Source: Anaerotruncus sp. MC2020 (lineage in GTDB: Bacteria > Bacillota > Clostridia > Oscillospirales > Ruminococcaceae). From it: a DNA stretch of 64,000 nucleotides. How positions within the stretch are numbered: position 1 is the stretch's first letter; each line of letters starts with the position of its first letter. A program made the translations under genes and the position numbers. The stretch covers positions 230,488 through 294,487 of the forward strand of contig JNKE01000016.1 of the NCBI GenBank assembly GCA_000701945.1, written 5' to 3'. This document shows, piece by piece, positions 24,621 through 31,460 of the stretch. Below the pieces are notes generated by a model. That model was given only the letters and a program-made list of their open reading frames with translations, was not told the DNA's origin and made no database searches.

Positions 24621-24971
24621 TGTAGGGGCGCATTACAGCAAAGCCGCATATAGCATCACAATCCAAATCGAAGATTTGGTGTGCTGCTTATCCATGCGCC
24701 CGCAAGCCGTTATCATTTTCTCGGGCGAGCGGAACTCGCCCCTACAAAAAAATCTGTAGGAGCGCATTACAGCAAAGCTGCATATAGCATCACAATCCAA
24801 ATCGAAGATTTGGTGTGCTGCTTATCCGTGCGCCCGCAAGCCGTTATCATTTTCTCGGGCGAGCGGAACTCGCCCCTACAAAAAAATCTGTAGGAGCGCA
24901 TTACAGCAAAGCTGCATATAGCATCACAATCCAAATCGAAGATTTGGTGTGCTGCTTATCCGTGCGCCCGC
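24621..24971 (+). repeat. Three tandem copies of the CCCCTACA-family repeat, 134-bp period
   Basis: Copies begin at 24621, 24755 and 24889, exactly 134 bp apart, each 126 bp with an 8-bp AAAAAATC spacer. The third copy stops after domain A (24971), just before the germination-protein stop codon. Copies 2 and 3 start TGTAGGAGCG instead of TGTAGGGGCG, so they share ancestry by tandem duplication. The 402-bp gap between the small Cys-rich gene and the GerC-like gene holds little else. Confidence 0.9.
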
Positions 24972-24982
24972 CGCATTTTTAT

Positions 24983-25516
24983 TCATTGTATGCTTTTCTT
25001 CCCGACGTACCCGTCCCGCGACAGCTCGGGCACCTCCGCCGCTCCGTCTCTGCCGAGCAGTCCGCCGAGCACGGTCACGATGTCGCAGCGCCCGAGCAGC
25101 TCCTGCTCCTGCGCGACCCTGACAGCTCCCTCGAGCTCCTCCGCCGTCCTCGTGGAGAGGAGCTCCGCACCGCTGCCCCGCGGACAGGCTACGATGCACG
25201 ACGGCGACACCTTCCACTCGTTGAGCATAAAACCGAGCGTGTCGGCGCTGTCGCAGCCGTCGAGGATAACGAGCTCGGTATAGCCCGTGAATATCTTCTT
25301 CCCGCCGCTGAGCTCAGCCGCAGAGCGCGCCTCCTCGGGCGAATCGGCGCTGACCGTGACAGGCTCGTCCTCCTCCGAGAAAAACGACATCGTCACGGAA
25401 TCAGCCCCTATGACTGCCGCGCGCAGGTAACTCTTGTCGCTGACATTGCCGTCGGACGCGCAGCCCGTGAGCAGTCCCGCCGCCATGAGCGCAGGCACGA
25501 ATCTAAGCCCTTTCAC
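24983..25516 (-). CDS. Short GerAC-like spore germination lipoprotein
   Basis: A protein of 177 residues with a lipoprotein signal (lipobox LLTGC). The GTG at 25516 is preferred because the GTG at 25528 overlaps the AAGGAGG site. It is the third gene of a gerA-type operon, where GerAC/GerBC lipoproteins of about 370 residues are expected. Visible segments (AAVIGADSV, SADSPEEARSAAELSGGKKIFTGYTELVILDGC, LGFMLNEWKVSPSC) correspond to the N-terminal domain of GerC. The C-terminal half is missing, and the reading frame ends next to the repeat cluster. It may be a natural short form or a gene truncated at that boundary. Confidence 0.65.
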   Translation of the reverse strand: MKGLRFVPALMAAGLLTGCASDGNVSDKSYLRAAVIGADSVTMSFFSEEDEPVTVSADSPEEARSAAELSGGKKIFTGYTELVILDGCDSADTLGFMLNEWKVSPSCIVACPRGSGAELLSTRTAEELEGAVRVAQEQELLGRCDIVTVLGGLLGRDGAAEVPELSRDGYVGKKSIQ

Positions 25517-26513
25517 GTCTGCGGACACCTCCTTTCAGCATTGCCTCCGCGGGCACTATGAGCAGTGCCGCGAGCACCGCCGCCGCACTCAGCTCCGTCC
25601 ACTCCGAGGGGGCGGGCATCACAGCTCCGAGAGCCGCCATTATCACGAGTGCGAGCGTGCATCGGAAGCGCTTCAGCCGCGGTATTGTCAGCGCAGCGAG
25701 GTACTCCGCAGCCGAAGCCTGCACTGCGACAGTGTAGACCGCGAACACCGAGAATACCACCAAGAACAGCGAATCTGTGCGCTGTACGGGGAAGGGCTGC
25801 GAGAGCTGCGCCGCCGATACGACGGGGAATTCGAGCACGTCCATTATGCCGCCCGTCACGACTGCCGCCGTGAACAGTATCACAAATGAGAGCACTGCCT
25901 TGCACGTGAAATAGAGGGCGGCAGTATCAGTCCTGTCGTCGGCGATGAAGCCGAGCAGCACGGTGAAGCTGCCGAGTCCGCCGCTCGCCGCAAAGCCGCG
26001 CATAAGCTCGCGCCACAGGCTGCTGCCAGCGGGGCGCAGTACGTTGTCCGCATCGGACTGTATCGCCGCGCTGACTACCACTGTCGCCACGCAGAGAGCT
26101 CCGAGCCCCGCCGCTATGACTGCCGACCGCGCGAGCGCCTTTATCCCCGAGGAGGAGACGTACACGCAGACGAGCGCAACGAGTCCCGCGACCGCGAGCC
26201 GCCCGAAAAGTCCCGAGCGCTCGTACGGGATATAGATGACGGAGCTCGCCTCGCGCAGCATGGCAAACAGCGCTCCGCCCCATGCGAGCACGCAGACAAG
26301 GAGCAGCACGCGCACCGCTCTGCCGCAGTCTGCGGGAGTTTTCCCGCGGTCGCACAGTCTCGCGAGCGGGAGTGCGAGAAAAAGCTGTATCAGACTGCCC
26401 GCAGCAAAGCCTATCGCCGTCATCAGGCATATCCTGCCGTGCAGACAGCACAGCGCAAAGACGTCCCCGATGAGCATGAGCGCCGCGAGCTGAGACTTAC
26501 TTATCCTGTTCAT
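25503..26513 (-). CDS. GerAB-like germinant receptor membrane protein
   Basis: A 336-residue polytopic protein with about ten hydrophobic segments. Its position between GerAA-like and GerAC-like genes identifies it as the B subunit, which in Bacillus and clostridial receptors has an amino-acid-permease fold and binds the germinant. It starts MNRISKSQLAALMLIGDVFAL, typical of GerB proteins. It overlaps gerAA by 17 nt. Sequence divergence is high, so the call relies partly on context. Confidence 0.78.
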   Translation of the reverse strand: MNRISKSQLAALMLIGDVFALCCLHGRICLMTAIGFAAGSLIQLFLALPLARLCDRGKTPADCGRAVRVLLLVCVLAWGGALFAMLREASSVIYIPYERSGLFGRLAVAGLVALVCVYVSSSGIKALARSAVIAAGLGALCVATVVVSAAIQSDADNVLRPAGSSLWRELMRGFAASGGLGSFTVLLGFIADDRTDTAALYFTCKAVLSFVILFTAAVVTGGIMDVLEFPVVSAAQLSQPFPVQRTDSLFLVVFSVFAVYTVAVQASAAEYLAALTIPRLKRFRCTLALVIMAALGAVMPAPSEWTELSAAAVLAALLIVPAEAMLKGGVRRRERA

Positions 26514-27963
26514 GGTAAGCCTCCACAGTAAAGCCGCGCCGCAGCATTCTCCTCATTCCGAGCCGCACCGCCGTGTCGCCCGTCCCAGCCGCTGAAAACG
26601 GCGACAGCGGAGCTGTGAACGGGAAGCCGTAGTCCTCGGTCGCGCAGATGTTGGTCAGTACCGCGCACGCGAGCAGACTTATCCCGAAAACGCCCATGAT
26701 ACCGCCCGCGATGAGGAATCCGAGGCGGAGCACCGTCACCTGCGGGGCGAGGTCGGGGACGACCAGTCCGCCGAGCACTGCAAGCGCCGTCATCGTCAGC
26801 AGCGGAGTGCTCACCAGTCCCGACTTCACAGCCGCGTCGCCGATGATGAGTCCGCTGATTATGCTGACCGCTCCGCCGACAGGCTTGGGCAGGCGTATGC
26901 CCGCCTCGCGTATCATCTCGTACATCAGCAGCACTATCAGCGACTCCGCCAGTATCGGCAGCGGAGCGTTCTTCTCCGCGTCCGCAAGCAGCATGAGCAG
27001 CGTGCTGTTGAGGAGCTCGGGGTGGTGCATGACGATAGCCGTGTACACCGCGGGCAGCAGCACCGCGATGATGAACGCCCCGTACCTCAGCCAGCGCCCG
27101 AATACCGCGTAGTACGGCTTGTAGGCATAGTCGTCGAGGGTGTGGAAGCTCTCGCACAGCAGCCGCGGCACCGTTATCGCGTAGGGGACGCCGTCGATGA
27201 GGACGGCTGCCCTGCCTTCTATCAGCTTCGAGCAAAGCACGTCGGGGCGCTCGGTCACGCCCGCCGAGCTGAACAGCTCAAAGCTGCGCTTCTCCAAAAA
27301 CGGGCGGATATAGCCCGTCGAGAGCACCGATTCGAGCTGTATGTCCGCGAGAGAGCGGCGTATGCGGTCGAGCAGGCGCTTGGGCACGCGGTCGCGCATA
27401 TAGCACAGGCAGATGTCCGTGCGCGAGCGCTCGCCCTTGACCGACAGCTCCATGACGAGCTCGGGCGACTTCAGTCTGCGCCGTATCATCGACATATTCG
27501 TGCGGACTGTCTCCGTGAAGCCCTCGTGGCTGCCCATGATGTTGCCCTCGCCCGAGGGCTCCTGTATCCCGCGGGAGGCGTAGCCCTGCACTCCGAATGC
27601 GAGCGCGCGGTCGGCTCCCTCGGCGATGAGCACCGCAAAGCCCGAGTTGAGCAGACGGAAGAGCGTGTCGTAGTCGCGCGCCTCGGGGCGGTCTGTCGAG
27701 AGCAGGAGCTCCGTCTGTATATAGCTGAAAAGGGCGGCGGCGCTGCCCTGCGGAGCTATGCCCGTTATCGGGGAGAGTATCATCTCGGCGGCTGTCTGCG
27801 AGGACATCATACCCTCGCAGCATATCAGCGCGCAGTCTATCCCGCCCGTCGTGAACTCGTTGACGAGGACGTCCGACGAGCCGCCCGATAGCTCCTTTAT
27901 CATGGCGATGTTGTCGCGCAGTCCCGAGCATATCGGGAGCTTTTCGCGTTCATTCCGTGTCAT
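26497..27963 (-). CDS. GerAA-like spore germination protein
   Basis: A 488-residue A subunit of a gerA-type germinant receptor. The soluble N-terminal region carries the family signature GSHEGFTETVRTNMSMIRRRLKSPEL (about residues 140-170). The C-terminal half has several transmembrane helices (GRWLRYGAFIIAVLLPAVYTAIV..., MREAGIRLPKPVGGAVSIISGLIIGDAAV). GerA-type complexes sit in the inner spore membrane and respond to nutrients. First gene of the three-gene operon, with a forespore-type promoter immediately upstream. Confidence 0.93.
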   Translation of the reverse strand: MTRNEREKLPICSGLRDNIAMIKELSGGSSDVLVNEFTTGGIDCALICCEGMMSSQTAAEMILSPITGIAPQGSAAALFSYIQTELLLSTDRPEARDYDTLFRLLNSGFAVLIAEGADRALAFGVQGYASRGIQEPSGEGNIMGSHEGFTETVRTNMSMIRRRLKSPELVMELSVKGERSRTDICLCYMRDRVPKRLLDRIRRSLADIQLESVLSTGYIRPFLEKRSFELFSSAGVTERPDVLCSKLIEGRAAVLIDGVPYAITVPRLLCESFHTLDDYAYKPYYAVFGRWLRYGAFIIAVLLPAVYTAIVMHHPELLNSTLLMLLADAEKNAPLPILAESLIVLLMYEMIREAGIRLPKPVGGAVSIISGLIIGDAAVKSGLVSTPLLTMTALAVLGGLVVPDLAPQVTVLRLGFLIAGGIMGVFGISLLACAVLTNICATEDYGFPFTAPLSPFSAAGTGDTAVRLGMRRMLRRGFTVEAYHEQDK

Positions 27964-27979
27964 TTTCTCACCTCGGAGG

Positions 27980-28008
27980 TATTATGCCACGGAACGGCGG
28001 AAATATCC
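27980..28008 (-). promoter_or_regulatory. Candidate sigma-F/G promoter of the gerA operon
   Basis: Minus-strand GGATA, 17-nt spacer, CATAATA. The forespore consensus is GHATR and CATNNTA, so one -35 base differs. The predicted leader is only about 11 nt with GAGGTGA at its 5' end. Confidence 0.5.
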
Positions 28009-28123
28009 GCAATGTATGCCGCGCGGAGACATCTTCCGCCTTGAACAAACTTCCGCGCGAAACCAAAAGTTTCGCTCAAGCCTTTTCAAAGGCTTGCGGG
28101 TCGAGGGCAGCTGAACAGCCCGT

Positions 28124-28170
28124 CCCCTCTGTCGCTTCGCGACATCTCCCCACACTGTGGGGAGTCACCC
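28124..28170 (-). repeat. Two-hairpin repeat, copy 1
   Basis: On the minus strand it reads GTGA, then CTCCCCACA...TGTGGGGAG, AT, GTCGC-gaa-GCGAC, AGAGGGG. Copy 2 is at 29834-29881; base pairs differ in a compensatory way. Confidence 0.75.
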
Positions 28171-28321
28171 CGCAGGTTCCAAGGGCAGAGCCCTTGGTGG
28201 GTTCTAAGGGCAAAGCCCTTAGTCGCCGTCTATGGCGGCGAAATATTCGATATTATTATTTCCTGCCCTTCGCAAACAATCCAGTGAATTGTTTGCGAAC
28301 GCAGAATCTTACATTTACGAA

Positions 28322-28403
28322 CGGGCGCACGGATAAGCAGCACACCAAATCTTCGATTTGGATTGTGATGCTATATGCAGCTTTGCTGTAATGCGCCCCT
28401 ACA
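28322..28403 (-). repeat. CCCCTACA-family repeat, domain A only
   Basis: Minus-oriented 82-bp copy bounded by TGTAGGGGCGC and GTGCGCCCG, identical in its hairpins to the copies at 24.6-25.0 kb. Confidence 0.85.
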
Positions 28404-28548
28404 AAATGTTGCCGCAAATTATTTATGCGGGACGCCGAGGGCGGTGTCCCCTACAATGGTTTCCGTAAAATTGTCATACTGTCGCAGACGCACCATGCGC
28501 GCCCCTGCATAATCAATCGAAAAGGGCGGATAATATCCGCCCCTACAG

Positions 28549-29475
28549 CTATTTCTTCTTCCACTTTATCAGTATCACCGCCGCGACCGCCGTCAGGAAT
28601 ACTGCCAGCGATATCGGGAACCACGTGAACGGCAGCGGCAAGTCCACCGTGTTGATACCGTACAGCGCAAAGATGATGTTCGGTATCTCCATGAGGATAG
28701 TGACGATAGTCAGACGCCACATCACGATGTTCAGATTGTTCGATATTACCGACGAGAAGCCGTCCATCATACTCGACAAAATGCCCGTGTAGATACTGGA
28801 CATCTCGATAGCCTGCTTCATCTCGATGAGCACGTCCTCGAGGAGGTCCTGGTCCTCGTCGTAGAGCTTGATGACGCGTCCGCGGAAAATCTTCTCTATC
28901 GTTGCCTCGTTCGCCTTCAATGAAGTCGAAAAATATACGAGGGACTTCTCCAGCGCGAGAAGCTGCATGAGAAGCTCGTTCTTCATCGCGTCGTGGAGCT
29001 GCTGCTCGGCGGCAGATGAGAGCTTATCTATCTGCTTCAGGTAGTACAGGAACAGCGCCGCTATCCTCAGCAGGAGCTGCAATACAAAGCGCGTCTTGAA
29101 CGTCGGGCGGAGGTTTCGTATCGTACCGCGCACCGCCTCGTCGATTATCTGCGTGGCGTGCAGCGATATCGTGAACACGTTCTCCTCGGTTATGATTATG
29201 CCTATAGGCATTGTGTAGAACACCTTTGTCTCGTCGTCCTCAGTGGAGGCAACGGGGGTGTCTATGATGATGAGGGTCTGGTCGTCCTCGCGCTCGATAC
29301 GCGACGACTCCTCCTCATCGAGCGACGACTTCACGAAGCCGCTGTCCAGCCCGAAATCGTCGATGAGAGTTTTTATCTCCTGCGGCGTCGGGTCTATCAC
29401 CGATACCCAGCAGCCGCTCTCGAGCGCGTCGATAGGGTCAAGCCTGCCGTTATCGGAGGTGTAGTAGTTTATCAT
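28549..29475 (-). CDS. CorA-family divalent cation transporter
   Basis: A 308-residue protein with a cytoplasmic alpha/beta N-domain, a long helix, and two C-terminal transmembrane segments (about 250-270 and 280-303). The usual CorA selectivity motif YGMN is YGIN here (FALYGINTVDLP), followed by an acidic loop (NTVDLPLPFTW). CorA channels carry Mg2+, Co2+ or Ni2+; variation of GMN suggests a changed or uncertain selectivity. An AAGGAG site precedes the ATG. It has a 183-nt leader with an upstream ORF and a hairpin touching the ribosome-binding site. Confidence 0.87.
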   Translation of the reverse strand: MINYYTSDNGRLDPIDALESGCWVSVIDPTPQEIKTLIDDFGLDSGFVKSSLDEEESSRIEREDDQTLIIIDTPVASTEDDETKVFYTMPIGIIITEENVFTISLHATQIIDEAVRGTIRNLRPTFKTRFVLQLLLRIAALFLYYLKQIDKLSSAAEQQLHDAMKNELLMQLLALEKSLVYFSTSLKANEATIEKIFRGRVIKLYDEDQDLLEDVLIEMKQAIEMSSIYTGILSSMMDGFSSVISNNLNIVMWRLTIVTILMEIPNIIFALYGINTVDLPLPFTWFPISLAVFLTAVAAVILIKWKKK

Positions 29476-29489
29476 CGGACATATCTCCT

Positions 29490-29509
29490 TTCGCAGTATT
29501 TACTGCGAA
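29490..29509 (-). promoter_or_regulatory. Hairpin adjoining the corA-like ribosome-binding site
   Basis: TTCGCAGTA-tt-TACTGCGAA, 9-bp perfect arms. Its 3' edge abuts the AAGGAG site, so it could occlude translation initiation. Confidence 0.55.
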
Positions 29510-29543
29510 GAAGCATTGCCGCCGTGCTGCCCCGCGCGGGAGA

Positions 29544-29633
29544 TCAGGCGCAGGGACGCAAAAACAGAGGCACGGATATGGCTCTTCGCAGCATGGAATT
29601 ATTCATACAATTCCCATAAGGGTCGGAACTCAT
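29544..29633 (-). CDS. Candidate 29-residue leader peptide upstream of the CorA-type gene
   Basis: A short ORF that starts MSSDPYGNC and ends VPLFLRPCA. It has an ideal ribosome-binding site (GGAGGT, 6 nt before ATG) and begins about 24 nt after the predicted transcription start. It ends 68 nt before the transporter gene, ahead of the hairpin at 29490-29509. Salmonella mgtA and corA are controlled by short leader ORFs, so a regulatory peptide is plausible here. The sequence itself is not recognised. Confidence 0.5.
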   Translation of the reverse strand: MSSDPYGNCMNNSMLRRAISVPLFLRPCA

Positions 29634-29663
29634 AAATGCACCTCCATAAATCAAAGTATATTT

Positions 29664-29692
29664 ATTATACCACATTTGCCTAAAGAATGCAA
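29664..29692 (-). promoter_or_regulatory. Promoter of the leader ORF and CorA-type gene
   Basis: Minus-strand TTGCAT, 17-nt spacer, TATAAT. Confidence 0.72.
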
Positions 29693-29722
29693 CAGGCGGA
29701 CGATATTTTTTTCAACATCAAA

Positions 29723-29803
29723 TGTAGGGGCGCATTACAGCAAAGCTGCATATAGCATCACAATCCAAATCGAAGATTTGGTGTGCTGCTTATCCGTGCG
29801 CCC
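29723..29803 (+). repeat. CCCCTACA-family repeat, domain A only
   Basis: 81-bp plus-oriented copy of domain A; domain B is absent. Confidence 0.85.
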
Positions 29804-29824
29804 AATAATTACCAACAAATTCGC

Positions 29825-29913
29825 GGGACGTCGAGTGACTCCCTACACTGTAGGGAGATGTCAGCAAAGCTGACAGAGGGTACGTGCAGCCGTTGGCTGC
29901 GCCGTCCCCTACA
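29825..29913 (+). repeat. Two-hairpin repeat copy 2, bounded by GGGACG...CGTCCCCTACA
   Basis: Contains CTCCCTACA...TGTAGGGAG and GTCAGC-aaa-GCTGAC (29834-29881), then GCAGCC-gtt-GGCTGC, closed by GGGACG/CGTCCC and ending in CCCCTACA. It shows compensatory changes against copy 1. Confidence 0.75.
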
Positions 29914-29937
29914 TATTTGGATATAACATAATAACCG

Positions 29938-30005
29938 TGTAGGGGCGAGTTCCGCTCGCCCGTCGGTTGCCGAATTGTCGCGGGCGCACGGAATGCGCCC
30001 CTACA
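29938..30005 (+). repeat. CCCCTACA-family short element
   Basis: 68 bp with terminal TGTAGGGGCG and CGCCCCTACA. It holds two hairpins, GGGCGAG-ttccg-CTCGCCC and GGGCGCA-cgga-TGCGCCC, which correspond to the domain-B hairpin and the outer stem of domain A. Confidence 0.8.
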
Positions 30006-30059
30006 GAATGTATGCCGCGCGGTGACATTTTCCGTTTTGAAGCAATTGTGCCGCGAAAT
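30006..30059 (+). repeat. Second copy of the 50-bp segment seen at 28011
   Basis: AATGTATGCCGCGCGG, GACAT, TTCCG and CCGCG blocks align with 28011-28062, with scattered substitutions. Confidence 0.65.
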
Positions 30060-30114
30060 ATGGGGGGGGCGGGGGGCAATGTCCCCCGACAGGGTCTGGG
30101 GCAGAGCCTTTGGC

Positions 30115-30143
30115 TTGCATTTTTTGTACGAATCGCTTATACT
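30115..30143 (+). promoter_or_regulatory. Promoter of the GNAT gene
   Basis: TTGCAT, 17-nt spacer, TATACT, 31 bp before the start codon. Confidence 0.7.
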
Positions 30144-30173
30144 ATATATAATAAAGCAAGGGAGGCAGAACTT

Positions 30174-30608
30174 ATGATACGCGAGATTACAGCAGACGAC
30201 TTCGACGGGCTGATGACCCTCTACGACCAGCTCCACGACAATCCCTTCCCCGAAAAGGACGAGCGCGTCATGGGCGTGTGGAACAGCATTCTCTCCGACC
30301 CGAACCACCACATCATCGTCGCGGAGGAGGACGGCAGAATAGTCTCGACCTGCGTGTGCGTGATAGTCCCCAACCTCACGCATGAACAGCGTCCGCACGC
30401 CGTCGTCGAGAACGTCGTCACCGACAGCGCCTGCCGCGGCAGGGGGCTTGCTACAGCCTGCCTCGACTACGCGCGCGATATCGCCCGCCGCGAGAACTGC
30501 TACAAGATAATGCTGATGACTGGCTCGAAGCTCGAGAGCACGCTCCGCTTCTACGAGCGCGCGGGCTACAACCGCAATGACAAGACGGGATTTATCCAGT
30601 GGCTTTGA
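30174..30608 (+). CDS. GNAT family N-acetyltransferase
   Basis: A 144-residue acetyl-CoA-dependent acyltransferase. The pyrophosphate-binding motif A (VVTDSACRGRGLATACLDYA, about residues 81-100) and the C-terminal motif (LESTLRFYERAGY) are both visible. The ATG at 30174 follows GGGAGG and its own promoter; the longer open frame upstream runs through repeat DNA and is rejected. Substrate unknown. Repeats flank it on both sides. Confidence 0.9.
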   Translation: MIREITADDFDGLMTLYDQLHDNPFPEKDERVMGVWNSILSDPNHHIIVAEEDGRIVSTCVCVIVPNLTHEQRPHAVVENVVTDSACRGRGLATACLDYARDIARRENCYKIMLMTGSKLESTLRFYERAGYNRNDKTGFIQWL

Positions 30609-30632
30609 TCAATGCATAATTGCGATGGAATG

Positions 30633-30705
30633 TGTAGGGGCGATGTCCCGTCGCCCGTGATACCGACCGCATTTTGCCTGCGGGCGGCGAAACGCAGCCC
30701 CTACA
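30633..30705 (+). repeat. CCCCTACA-family repeat variant
   Basis: TGTAGGGGCGATG-tcccg-TCGCCC, then GCGGGCGGCGAAACGCAGCCCCTACA. Ends are conserved, the interior differs from the other copies. Confidence 0.7.
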
Positions 30706-30728
30706 CGGTTTATTCGTATGGAACGGCG

Positions 30729-30752
30729 GGCGGATAATATCCGCCCCTACAG
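30729..30752 (+). repeat. Minimal CCCCTACA-family hairpin
   Basis: GGGCGGATAATATCCGCCC followed by CTACA; the same 24 bp occurs at 28524-28547 beside the corA-like stop codon. Confidence 0.75.
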
Positions 30753-30782
30753 AACAAATCTAATACGACGGGAGGTACCGAT

Positions 30783-31460
30783 ATGATATATCTTCTCGAG
30801 GACGACAGCGGTATACAAAATTTCGTGCTCTACGCGCTCCGAAGCTCGGGCTTCGAGGCGGAGGGCTTCGACGCTCCGTCCGCATTCTGGAAGGCGATGT
30901 CCGAGCGGCAGCCCGAGCTGCTCCTGCTCGACATAATGCTGCCCGAGGAGGACGGCTTGTCCATACTGAAAAAGCTCCGCGCACAGCCGTACACGCGCAG
31001 GCTGCCGATAATCCTGCTCACAGCGAGGTCGACCGAATTCGACAAGGTAACGGGGCTCGACAGCGGCGCGGACGACTACATAACAAAGCCGTTCGGCGCT
31101 ATGGAGCTCATATCGCGTATCAACGCCCTGCTCCGACGCGTCGGCAGCTCGGCTGAGGAGGAGAGCCTCACCGCGGGCGATATAACGCTGATACCGTCGC
31201 GGAGAGAAGTCCTGCGCGGCGGCGAGCGCCTCGTCCTCACGCTCAAGGAGTACGAGCTGCTCGCGGCACTGATGAAGGAAAAGGGCAAAGTCATCTCCCG
31301 CGAGGAGCTCCTCAGCCGCGTGTGGGGATACGACTTCACGGGCGAGAGCCGCACCCTCGACGTGCATATCCGTACCCTCCGCGCGAAGCTCGGCGAGAGC
31401 GGCAATATCATAGAGACAGTCCGCGGAGTGGGCTACAGGGCAGGTGACGGCGATGACTAA
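30783..31460 (+). CDS. OmpR/PhoB-family response regulator
   Basis: A 225-residue regulator. The receiver domain (1-118) has acidic residues D7/D8, phosphoacceptor D50 (LLLLDIMLP), the LLTAR switch and K in DYITKPF. The winged-helix domain (about 130-222) includes LTLKEYELLAALMKEKGKVISREELLSRVWGYDF and RTLDVHIRTLRAKLG...IETVRGVGYR. It pairs with the histidine kinase that overlaps its stop. The pair resembles PhoB/PhoR, but the signal is unknown because no phosphate genes are nearby. GAGGT precedes the ATG. Confidence 0.93.
   Translation: MIYLLEDDSGIQNFVLYALRSSGFEAEGFDAPSAFWKAMSERQPELLLLDIMLPEEDGLSILKKLRAQPYTRRLPIILLTARSTEFDKVTGLDSGADDYITKPFGAMELISRINALLRRVGSSAEEESLTAGDITLIPSRREVLRGGERLVLTLKEYELLAALMKEKGKVISREELLSRVWGYDFTGESRTLDVHIRTLRAKLGESGNIIETVRGVGYRAGDGDD

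Larger units (their letters stand above)
27964..28548. other. 585-bp intergenic mosaic of hairpins and repeats
   Basis: No gene found. It contains the gerA promoter, a 50-bp segment (28011-28062) repeated at 30006-30059, a two-hairpin element in minus orientation (28124-28170), the perfect hairpins CCAAGGGCagaGCCCTTGG (28179-28197) and CTAAGGGCaaaGCCCTTAG (28204-28222), a domain-A repeat in minus orientation (28322-28403), a GGGACG...GTGTCCCCTACA element (28430-28455) and GGGCGGATAATATCCGCCC plus CTACA (28524-28547). Confidence 0.75.

Noticed and set aside
24681..24893. Plus-strand ORFs repeating the peptide SVGAHYSKAAYSITIQIEDLV
   Set aside because: They arise only from the 134-bp tandem repeat DNA; no ribosome-binding site and each copy runs through the hairpins.
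24621..24971. CRISPR array
   Set aside because: Repeat unit is 126 bp with identical 8-bp spacers, unlike the 25-40 bp repeats and unique spacers of CRISPR; no cas genes in the window.
29967..30173. N-terminal extension of the GNAT protein
   Set aside because: The open frame runs through a repeat element and the promoter; the ATG at 30174 has the ribosome-binding site and matches the family's start.
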